Origin: HKCCE3408 sp038530555
GTDB lineage: Bacteria > Pseudomonadota > Alphaproteobacteria > Rhodobacterales > Rhodobacteraceae
NCBI GenBank assembly: GCA_038530555.1
Contig: JBCBCN010000001.1
Span: 682,001-746,000 of the forward strand
DNA length: 64,000 nt
Direction of reading: 5' to 3'
The notes below the pieces were generated by a model that had not been told where the DNA came from, searched no databases, and was given only the letters and a program-made list of their open reading frames with translations. Within the stretch, counting starts at the first letter, position 1, and the number at the start of each line of letters is the position of its first letter. Made by a program: the position numbers and the translations under genes. Positions 36,111 through 42,339 of this stretch are shown piece by piece.

Positions 36111-37304
36111 TTAGGCGGCCGAAGACTTTGGCGCGAGCCACCGCATGATCAGCGCTTGACCGACCAGGCCCACGGCACCGGCCAGGATCAACCCTGTGGG
36201 CAGGCCGATCTGTTGGCCGAGGCCACCGATGGCAAAAGCGCCCACGGCGACCATGCCGAAGCCAAGCGTTGTCCACAGGCTCATGACGCGGCCGCGCAGG
36301 GCGTCGGGCAGGCCGGTTTGGATCGTCGCTTGCAGCGTCACGCCGCACCAGGTCGCCCCGCCCCCGGTCAGCACAGTTGCGGCGAAGGCCATCTCAAAGC
36401 TCGGGGCGAGGCCCATGCCGATCAAACCCAAAAGCGACAGGGCCGAAGCGATATAGACGCTGCGCGGCACCGTCCCGTCGATGTTGCGTGCCCGGGCACC
36501 GCGCAGAAAGGCCGAGGCCAGGGCGCCGATCCCGGCCGCCGCCGTCAACGCGCCCAGCCCGGCCGCCCCGCGCCCGTATACGCCATCGGCGAGGGCCGGA
36601 AGGATCTCGAGCGCGCCGCGGGCCAGGGTCGCGAAGACCAGCGTCAAAGCAAGTGCCATGCGCACCGACGGCGTAGCAAGCGCATAGCGCAGTCCTTCGT
36701 CCAGATCGCTCCAGAGCGTTTGCGGTGTGCGGTCAGGCAGCGGGCGGGCGCGTAGGCGCAGCAGAGCCGCGAACATCGGCAGATGGCAGGCAATCGCGAG
36801 CCAGAGCGCGGGCGCCACGCCAAAGCCCACGATCACCGCCGCCGTAATCGCCGGAGCGAGGATGCGTGCGAGGTTGAAATTGATCGCCGTCGCCGTCACC
36901 AGGCTTGCGACCAGGTCATGGGGCACAAGCCTGGGTCCCAACGACATGCGCACGGGCTGATGGGCGGCGTTGATGACGCCGATCACAAGTGCGGCGAGTA
37001 AGATCGCGGTCGGGCTGAGCACGGGTAGCGCGAGCACAAGCGCCAAAAGCGCCAGCGCCATAAGGACCGAGATCACTTGCGCCGCGCGGCGGATGTCGAT
37101 CCGGTCGGCCATGACGCCGAAAAACGGCCCGGCCACAAGCGCTGGCAACAGGCCGAGACCGGCGGCGAGGCCTACGAACGCCGTCGAGCCGGTCGCATCC
37201 CAGGCCAACCACCCCAGCGCCATGCGCTGCATCCAGATGGCCTGCACCGAAAAGAACACGCCCGCAAAGAAAAGGCTGAATTGGCGATTGGAGAAGGCGC
37301 TCAT
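36111..37304 (-). CDS. MFS transporter (EntS-like, MFS_3 type)
   Basis: A 397-residue inner-membrane major facilitator protein with about 12 hydrophobic segments. The N-terminal FSLFFAGVFFSVQAIWMQRM and the loop FFGVMADRIDIRRAAQV between helices 2 and 3 resemble the exporter group that includes EntS. A drug- or siderophore-type export role is a family-level inference; the substrate is unknown. It ends 60 bp upstream of the mrp start on the same strand and is divergent from the DUF1127 gene. Confidence 0.85.
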   Translation of the reverse strand: MSAFSNRQFSLFFAGVFFSVQAIWMQRMALGWLAWDATGSTAFVGLAAGLGLLPALVAGPFFGVMADRIDIRRAAQVISVLMALALLALVLALPVLSPTAILLAALVIGVINAAHQPVRMSLGPRLVPHDLVASLVTATAINFNLARILAPAITAAVIVGFGVAPALWLAIACHLPMFAALLRLRARPLPDRTPQTLWSDLDEGLRYALATPSVRMALALTLVFATLARGALEILPALADGVYGRGAAGLGALTAAAGIGALASAFLRGARARNIDGTVPRSVYIASALSLLGLIGMGLAPSFEMAFAATVLTGGGATWCGVTLQATIQTGLPDALRGRVMSLWTTLGFGMVAVGAFAIGGLGQQIGLPTGLILAGAVGLVGQALIMRWLAPKSSAA

Positions 37305-37402
37305 CGGCGGGGGCCCAACGCGCTGCAGAGCGACGCAAAAGGTTGAGCGCTGCGAATACCTTTAGAAATGGCTAACAGAGCCATGCAAATGCTGCATAGC
37401 GG

Positions 37403-37430
37403 CATTGAAATCTCAAGGGATTGTGCATGT
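37403..37430 (+). promoter_or_regulatory. Candidate heat-shock (RpoH-type) promoter for the DUF1127-sRNA unit
   Basis: CATTGAAA (37403-37410), 12 bp, then GTGCATGT (37423-37430) resembles the sigma-32 pattern CTTGAAA-N12-14-CCCCATNT with mismatches in the -10 part. The homologous Rhodobacter unit is known to be RpoHI/RpoHII-dependent, which makes this the best candidate I see. It overlaps an 8-bp inverted repeat, ATGCTGCA (37389-37396) / TGCAGCAT (37430-37437). Confidence 0.3.
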
Positions 37431-37521
37431 GCAGCATCAGCTTACTTTCTGTCGTGTCAGCGCAAACACTGACGCCGGGATCCGGTCGCAACAAGTGATG
37501 CTCCGCCCCTTATTCGTAAGC

Positions 37522-37539
37522 GCCCCGCACCGGCGGGGC
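37522..37539 (+). promoter_or_regulatory. Leader hairpin before the DUF1127 ribosome site
   Basis: GCCCCGC-ACCG-GCGGGGC is a perfect 7-bp stem with a 4-nt loop. It ends 4 nt before the ribosome site AGAGGAAA of the DUF1127 gene, so it may influence translation or protect the 5' end. Confidence 0.45.
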
Positions 37540-37556
37540 AATCAGAGGAAAAGACC

Positions 37557-37793
37557 ATGGCCGCCATTTCGCGCCAAAACACACAAACCGTGGGCCTCAT
37601 CGCCCGCCTGACCGACGTTATTTCAGACCTCAAGCGCCAGTGGGCGTTTTACCGCGTCTACCGCACCACCTATGCCGAGCTGAGCGGGCTGAGCGCGCGC
37701 GAGCTTGGTGATCTGGGCCTAAGCCGCGGCGATCTGCGCCGCGTGGCCCTCGAATCTGCGTCGGGAAATCAGCGGCCGCATACGCCGCACTGA
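37557..37793 (+). CDS. DUF1127 small protein, CcaF1-like
   Basis: A 78-residue basic protein whose C-terminal half is the DUF1127 (YjiS-like) motif: YRTTYAELSGLSARELGDLG followed by LSRGDLRRVA. A good ribosome site (AGAGGAAA) precedes ATG 37557. In Rhodobacter sphaeroides the equivalent gene (ccaF1) encodes a small RNA-binding protein and is cotranscribed with downstream CcsR small RNAs under stress sigma factors; the same layout follows here (37807-38037). The gene is divergent from the MFS transporter. Confidence 0.88.
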   Translation: MAAISRQNTQTVGLIARLTDVISDLKRQWAFYRVYRTTYAELSGLSARELGDLGLSRGDLRRVALESASGNQRPHTPH

Positions 37794-37806
37794 CGCCAAA
37801 AGAATT

Positions 37807-37835
37807 CCGGGCATCTCTCCTCCCTTGATGCCCGG
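37807..37835 (+). ncRNA. CcsR-like ('cuckoo') small RNA hairpin 1
   Basis: CCGGGCATC (37807-37815) pairs perfectly with GATGCCCGG (37827-37835), leaving the 11-nt loop TCTCCTCCCTT that displays CUCCUCCC. It begins 14 bp after the DUF1127 stop. A loop with the CCUCCUCCC-type motif, downstream of a DUF1127 gene, is the defining layout of CcsR RNAs in Rhodobacter. Confidence 0.8.
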
Positions 37836-37839
37836 TTTA

Positions 37840-37875
37840 GCGGCCCTTGCCCTCTCCTCCCTTGGGCGGGGCCGC
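37840..37875 (+). ncRNA. CcsR-like small RNA hairpin 2
   Basis: The outer stem GCGGCCC (37840-37846) pairs with GGGCCGC (37869-37875); the inner stem GCCC (37849-37852) pairs with GGGC (37864-37867), with small bulges. The loop is again TCTCCTCCCTT (37853-37863), identical to hairpin 1. A small motif-free hairpin, GGAGC-TTAG-GCTCC (37885-37898), follows. Confidence 0.78.
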
Positions 37876-37904
37876 GCAAAACCCGGAGCTTAGGCTCCAA
37901 AATT

Positions 37905-37960
37905 GCGTCACGGGCCGGGTAGGATGTCTCCTCCCTTTCATTCGCCCTCGCACGTGACAC
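37905..37960 (+). ncRNA. CcsR-like small RNA hairpin 3 (weaker stem)
   Basis: GTCACG (37907-37912) pairs with CGTGAC (37953-37958), and an inner GGGC/GCCC pairing is possible. The apical region carries TCTCCTCCCTTT (37927-37938), flanked by ATG/CAT. The stem is longer and less perfect than in the other copies, so it could be a divergent member. Confidence 0.6.
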
Positions 37961-37965
37961 ATATC

Positions 37966-37996
37966 GCGGCGCGCCTCTCCTCCCTTGACGCGCCAC
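37966..37996 (+). ncRNA. CcsR-like small RNA hairpin 4
   Basis: GGCGCG (37968-37973) pairs with CGCGCC (37989-37994). The loop region contains TCTCCTCCCTT (37976-37986), identical to hairpins 1 and 2. It lies just before the terminator that closes the unit. Confidence 0.75.
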
Positions 37997-38002
37997 GTAT
38001 CG

Positions 38003-38037
38003 GCGGCGGCTCCTCCTCCCGGAGCCGCCGCTTTTTT
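38003..38037 (+). terminator. Rho-independent terminator of the DUF1127-sRNA unit, CTCC-repeat loop
   Basis: GCGGCGGCTCC (38003-38013) pairs perfectly with GGAGCCGCCGC (38021-38031), followed by TTTTTT. The 7-nt loop TCCTCCC is itself a version of the CcsR motif, so the terminator stem may serve as the 3' part of the last RNA. Confidence 0.9.
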
Positions 38038-38074
38038 GTTGCAGTCGAGGATGCGGCGGGGCTAGGGCGCTGCC

Positions 38075-38674
38075 ATGGACGCCACCCTACCCTTTTTGAT
38101 CCTGTTTTGCTTTGTGAGCTCGATCACGCCCGGGCCCAACAACGTCATGCTGCTTGCCTCAGGCGCCAACTTTGGCTTTCGCCGGACGCTGCCGCATATG
38201 CTCGGGATCACGCTGGGGCATTCGGCGCAGGTCTTGCTCGTGGGGCTTGGCCTGCTCAGCCTTTTCGACCGCGTGGACTGGCTCAGGACCGGCCTGCTCA
38301 TCGTGTGTACGATTTACCTGGTCTACCTGGCCGGTAAAGTCGCAACGGCTGCTGCGCCGGAAGACGCGCCAGCGCACGCCCGACCCTTCAGCTTTCTGCA
38401 AGCCGCCCTCTTCCAGTGGGTCAATCCCAAGGCCGTCTACATGTCGATCTACGCCCAGACCCATTTTGCGCCAGACGGGCCGCTTTGGCTCAGCGCGGGC
38501 GTGGTGGCGTTGGTCTTCGGGCTGTGCAACTTCCCATCCGTGGCGGTCTGGGCTTGGGGCGGTGTGCGGATCCGGCGGATCCTGTCGACGGAGGCGCGCT
38601 TGCGCATTTTTAACATCACCATGGCCGTGCTGCTGCTCGCGTCGCTCTATCCCATCTTCCAGGCCGAATTCTAA
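38075..38674 (+). CDS. LysE/RhtB family amino acid exporter
   Basis: A 199-residue inner-membrane protein with about six hydrophobic segments and the family signature ITPGPNNVMLLASGANFGFR near the N-terminus, then GITLGHSAQVLLVGLGL and FQWVNPKAVYMS. The family exports amino acids or related compounds; the exact substrate is unknown. It starts 38 bp after the sRNA-unit terminator, so it should have separate transcription. A frame on the opposite strand overlaps most of it (see the receiver-like ORF). Confidence 0.9.
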   Translation: MDATLPFLILFCFVSSITPGPNNVMLLASGANFGFRRTLPHMLGITLGHSAQVLLVGLGLLSLFDRVDWLRTGLLIVCTIYLVYLAGKVATAAAPEDAPAHARPFSFLQAALFQWVNPKAVYMSIYAQTHFAPDGPLWLSAGVVALVFGLCNFPSVAVWAWGGVRIRRILSTEARLRIFNITMAVLLLASLYPIFQAEF

Positions 38675-39022
38675 CGCCGTCAGGTCAAGCTCATCGGTGC
38701 CCGTCGCCAACAGCGCGGGCGCGGGGTCGCGCGCTGCCCTGAGGCTTGCCGGCCGAGCCCCAGCCAGATCGATGCCAAGATCGATGCCCAAATCGATAAA
38801 CGCGCAGGCCGGGTTTCTGAGCTGCGCGAGGAGCAAGACCTCATGCAATCCGTCGCCCGCGCCCATATCCAAGCAGAGCCGCCGATAGGAGCGCTGCAAA
38901 AGCATGAGCCGGGCCTGAGCCGCGGAATTGGCGAGATGAAAGTCGGTATCGCCCAACGCGCTGAGGCGTTTGAGACAATTCGACAAACGCGCCGGGTCCT
39001 TGTCGATAATCAGTGTCGTCAC
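38159..39022 (-). CDS. Degenerate response-regulator-receiver-like ORF; C-terminal part antisense to lysE
   Basis: GTG 39022 follows a perfect GGAGG ribosome site at about 7 nt, so the start looks real. The first 115 residues resemble a CheY-type receiver (TTLIIDKDPARLSNCLKRL, then LCLDMGAGDG at the phosphoacceptor position), but the acidic pair is altered. After DELDLTALE the frame does not stop and runs 516 nt antisense through the LysE gene as hydrophilic sequence typical of a shadow. Either the gene lost its stop or the true product ends near 38670 after a frameshift. Residues DLGIDLGIDLAG come from a 12-nt direct repeat. The function is unknown. Confidence 0.4.
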   Translation of the reverse strand: MTTLIIDKDPARLSNCLKRLSALGDTDFHLANSAAQARLMLLQRSYRRLCLDMGAGDGLHEVLLLAQLRNPACAFIDLGIDLGIDLAGARPASLRAARDPAPALLATGTDELDLTALEFGLEDGIERREQQHGHGDVKNAQARLRRQDPPDPHTAPSPDRHGWEVAQPEDQRHHARAEPKRPVWRKMGLGVDRHVDGLGIDPLEEGGLQKAEGSGVRWRVFRRSSRCDFTGQVDQVNRTHDEQAGPEPVHAVEKAEQAKPHEQDLRRMPQRDPEHMRQRPAKAKVGA

Positions 39023-39134
39023 GTGGCGTCCTCCGAACCTGGCCCCCGCCAGGCAGAAACGCCCCTCATGATTTCCTAACCGTTCGGTTCGCCTGCGATC
39101 CGTATTTCAGTCCCGATGGATCGCGGGCACGGGG

Positions 39135-41585
39135 TTAGAACGGCACGTCACCGGCCGCTTCGGCGGCGACGAGAAATCTCCCAACCACATTTTTGGAGCC
39201 CGCTTTCTCGAAATCAACGGTTACTTTGTCCCCCTCCACGGAATTAACCAAACCGTAACCAAATTTTTGGTGAAACACGCGGCTTCCGGTCTCAAAAGCG
39301 GCATTTGCGGTGGCGTCGATGACCATATTCTTAGCCTCGGCGGGCTGCCGCAGGGGCCGGTCGCCTCCGCGTGCTTGCAGCCGCCGCCATCCTGGGGAGT
39401 TATAGACATCAGCCTTCGTCGCCCGGTCATGCAGGTCCGAGCCACGCATCATCTGATCAACCGGAGAGGCGGAAGCCGCCATGCCGCCCGCACCCCCTGC
39501 ATGGCCGTAAATGCCCGGCGGGGTTAGCACTTCGACATGCTCTTCGGGCAACTCGTCGACAAAGCGCGAGGGCATCTGGCTTTGCCATTGGCCATAGACC
39601 CGCCGGTTGCCCGCGAATGAGATGGTGCACACACGCTCGGCCCGAGTGATGCCCACATAGGCCAGTCGGCGCTCCTCCTCGAGGCCCTTCATGCCTTCCT
39701 CATCCATCGCCCGCTGGCTCGGGAACAGGCCGTCCTCCCAACCGGGCAAAAAGATCGCTGGAAATTCCAGGCCCTTGGCTGCGTGCAGCGTCATAATCGT
39801 GACCTTGGGCTCGGCATCGTCGGCCTCATTGTCCATGATCAGGCTGACATGCTCCAGGAAACCTTGCAGGTTCTCGAAGCTTTCCAGGGCTTTGATCAGT
39901 TCCTTGAGGTTCTCCAAACGACCCGGCGCTTCGGGGGTTTTGTCGTTCTGCCAATGCGCGGTGTAACCGGACTCGTCCAGGATGATCTCAGCGAGCTCGA
40001 TATGGCTGATCTGTCCGGGCTGAGGCGTGCTCTCCTCGACAAGCAAGTCACTCGGGCCCACCTGGCGGAGCGGCCCGTGCATCATCCGCGCCCAGCGCCC
40101 AAGCCCGTCGAGCAGCGCTTGCAACTCCTTGGCGCCACGCCCGCCCAGGCCCTTTTCGTCGAGCAGGATCTGCGCGCCTTCGGTCAGGCTAACGCCATGG
40201 GCGCGTGCTGTCGTCTGAATCAGCTGCTGCGCCTTGTCTCCCAGGCCGCGCTTGGGGGTGTTGACGATGCGCTCGAAGGCCAGGTCGTCCTCGGCGCTGA
40301 CCACGAGGCGGAAATAGGCCATGGCATCGCGGATCTCCATCCGCTCGTAAAAGCGCGGCCCGCCAATGACCCGGTAGGGCAGGCCAATCGACAGGAACCG
40401 ATCTTCGAACGCCCGCATCTGATGGCTCGCGCGCACCAGGATCGCCATGTCGTTGGGTGAGATCGGATCCAGGCCCCGCGTGCCCCGCTCCATCGCCTCG
40501 ATCTCTTCGCCGATCCAGCGCGCCTCTTCCTCACCGTCCCAATGGCCGATCAGGCGCACCTTCTCGCCATCCTCGCCATCGGTCCAAAGCGTTTTACCCA
40601 GCCGTCCCTTATTGCCGGAAATCACCTGGGAGGCGGCGGCCAGGATATGGCCCGTAGAGCGATAGTTCTGCTCCAGCCGGATCACCTTGGCACCCGGAAA
40701 ATCCTTTTCGAACCGTAGGATATTGCCCACCTCGGCCCCGCGCCAGCCATAGATCGACTGATCGTCATCGCCGACACAACAGATATTGCCATGGCTTTGC
40801 GCAAGCAGGCGCAGCCAGAGATACTGGGCTACGTTCGTGTCCTGGTACTCATCGACCAGGATGAAGCGGAACCAGCGCTGATACTGCGCCAGAAGGTCGG
40901 CGTTTTCCTGAAAAATGCCGATCACATGGAGCAGCAGATCGCCGAAATCGACGGCGTTGAGCGTTTTGAGCCGCTCCTGGTATTGCTCATAAAGCGCCAC
41001 GCCGCGCCCGTCGAAGGCGCTGGCCTCCGCCACAGGCACTTTGTCCGGCGTCCAGGCTCGGTTTTTCCAATTGTCGATAATCCCGCCGAGCATGCGCGCG
41101 GGCCAGCGCTTGTCGTCGATTCCGGCGGCTTGGATCAATTGCTTGAGCAGGCGGTTTTGGTCGTCGGTATCCAGGATTGTGAAGTTGCTTTTCAGCCCGG
41201 CAAGCTCGGCATGGCGGCGCAACAGCTTGACGCAGATCGCATGAAAGGTCCCGAGCCAGGGCATCCCCTCGACCGTTTGACCTAACGCATTGGCCACGCG
41301 GTTTTTCATCTCCCGCGCGGCCTTGTTGGTGAAGGTGACGGCCAGGATTTCGTTGGGCCGAGCGGTGCCGGTGGCAAGCAAGTGCGCGATGCGGCTGGTC
41401 AGCGCCTTGGTTTTGCCGGTGCCCGCCCCGGCCAGCATCAGAACCGCACCGTCCAGGGCTTCGACCGCCTCCCGCTGCGCTGGGTTCAAGCCGTCGAGAT
41501 AGGGCCCGCCCCCACCCCGTGCGGCGGCGCGCTGGGACAGCGGCACGGCCGCCTCAAAGGCGTCGCTTTCCTCAAAACTGCTCAT
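39135..41585 (-). CDS. uvrD: ATP-dependent DNA helicase UvrD/PcrA
   Basis: A superfamily 1A 3'-5' helicase acting in nucleotide excision and mismatch repair. The 816-residue product shows LNPAQREAVEALDG, Walker A AGAGTGKT (residues 52-59), motif II VDEYQDTN, motif III GDDDQSIYGWRGA, LEQNYRST, and motif VI RRLAYVGITRAE. A LexA-type box (41629-41643) lies 44 bp upstream of the start, so SOS induction is expected. Confidence 0.97.
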   Translation of the reverse strand: MSSFEESDAFEAAVPLSQRAAARGGGGPYLDGLNPAQREAVEALDGAVLMLAGAGTGKTKALTSRIAHLLATGTARPNEILAVTFTNKAAREMKNRVANALGQTVEGMPWLGTFHAICVKLLRRHAELAGLKSNFTILDTDDQNRLLKQLIQAAGIDDKRWPARMLGGIIDNWKNRAWTPDKVPVAEASAFDGRGVALYEQYQERLKTLNAVDFGDLLLHVIGIFQENADLLAQYQRWFRFILVDEYQDTNVAQYLWLRLLAQSHGNICCVGDDDQSIYGWRGAEVGNILRFEKDFPGAKVIRLEQNYRSTGHILAAASQVISGNKGRLGKTLWTDGEDGEKVRLIGHWDGEEEARWIGEEIEAMERGTRGLDPISPNDMAILVRASHQMRAFEDRFLSIGLPYRVIGGPRFYERMEIRDAMAYFRLVVSAEDDLAFERIVNTPKRGLGDKAQQLIQTTARAHGVSLTEGAQILLDEKGLGGRGAKELQALLDGLGRWARMMHGPLRQVGPSDLLVEESTPQPGQISHIELAEIILDESGYTAHWQNDKTPEAPGRLENLKELIKALESFENLQGFLEHVSLIMDNEADDAEPKVTIMTLHAAKGLEFPAIFLPGWEDGLFPSQRAMDEEGMKGLEEERRLAYVGITRAERVCTISFAGNRRVYGQWQSQMPSRFVDELPEEHVEVLTPPGIYGHAGGAGGMAASASPVDQMMRGSDLHDRATKADVYNSPGWRRLQARGGDRPLRQPAEAKNMVIDATANAAFETGSRVFHQKFGYGLVNSVEGDKVTVDFEKAGSKNVVGRFLVAAEAAGDVPF

Positions 41586-41628
41586 CGGCTAAAAACTAGC
41601 GCGATTTGCCGCTTAAGAAAAGCTGAAT

Positions 41629-41643
41629 GTTCGCCGAATGTTC
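41629..41643. promoter_or_regulatory. Alphaproteobacterial LexA (SOS) box upstream of uvrD
   Basis: GTTC-GCCGAAT-GTTC matches the alphaproteobacterial SOS operator GTTC-N7-GTTC exactly (GAAC-N7-GAAC on the other strand). It is centred about 50 bp upstream of the uvrD start and lies in the gap between uvrD and the upstream hypothetical gene. Confidence 0.75.
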
Positions 41644-41654
41644 GCTTTAACGTA

Positions 41655-42044
41655 TCAGGATCCGGCGATTACCGCCCGGGCCGCGCGAAAGTGGCGGGTC
41701 ATCGCGACCCTTAGGGCGGTATTCACATGGATGACGCGAAACTCCGTGCCGGTCAGATGCGCCACGCGTTCGACCTCGTATTGATGCGTGTCTTCGACGC
41801 CGTCCCGGTCGATGATCACCACCATCGGTCGCAGCCCGTTTAGATCCGCCCCGAAAATCGCCTGGTGTACGCTGTCACGGACCGAAGCTGACCCATCGAG
41901 CCCAAACTCGATGTAATGGGTGGGCGTGATGCAATCGGCGCGCACGCGACCGGCATCGCCGCTCAGGTCAATGCGCGAAGACACCTCTGCCTCACCCCCG
42001 AACAGCGCCGTGCATAAAACCACCGAATAAAATAGCTCGCCCAT
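41655..42044 (-). CDS. Hypothetical protein
   Basis: A 129-residue protein that I do not assign to a named family. A hydrophobic start (ELFYSVVLCTALFGG) may be a buried helix rather than a signal peptide. The centre, VRADCITPTHYIEFGLDGSA, with MVVIIDRD later, has the spacing of an alpha/beta nuclease-like core (D...E-x-G), but the PD-(D/E)xK lysine is not obvious, so this is speculative. It lies upstream of uvrD on the same strand with the LexA box between them. No strong ribosome site is seen before ATG 42044. Confidence 0.6.
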   Translation of the reverse strand: MGELFYSVVLCTALFGGEAEVSSRIDLSGDAGRVRADCITPTHYIEFGLDGSASVRDSVHQAIFGADLNGLRPMVVIIDRDGVEDTHQYEVERVAHLTGTEFRVIHVNTALRVAMTRHFRAARAVIAGS

Positions 42045-42154
42045 GCACTAGAGGTGGCGGGTGCATAGAAACAAATCAAGAACAATTCTTAAGATCGGTT
42101 AATCTTTCGCTTGCAAATTTAAGCGTTGATCCCTCAACCGCCCAGCGGCCCATG

Positions 42155-42200
42155 CCTTCACTTTTCGCAAAATACTCCGGGGTCTGGGGCAGCGCCCCAG
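42155..42200 (+). repeat. REP-like intergenic element (copy A)
   Basis: CCTTCACTTTTCGCAAAATA, then CTCCGGGGT and the hairpin CTGGGGC-AGC-GCCCCAG (42184-42200). It matches copy B (7721-7772) in layout and the core at 57437-57469. It lies in the 295-bp gap between the hypothetical gene and pyc, which contains no other gene that I can support. Confidence 0.5.
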
Positions 42201-42339
42201 CAAAACAATCGAGTATAACAATCGAATGCCCGAAGGGCACATTTTGATTGAATATTGTCCGGCTCGCGCGAACCGATTGTCCCCTTCCCTTCCGGCTCCG
42301 CGCCACTATGCTGCGCCCGCGAAATAGACGGGACTTACT

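Noticed and set aside
42088..42101. TTAA-GATCGG-TTAA between the hypothetical gene and pyc
   Set aside because: Spacing is N6, so it does not fit the CtrA consensus.
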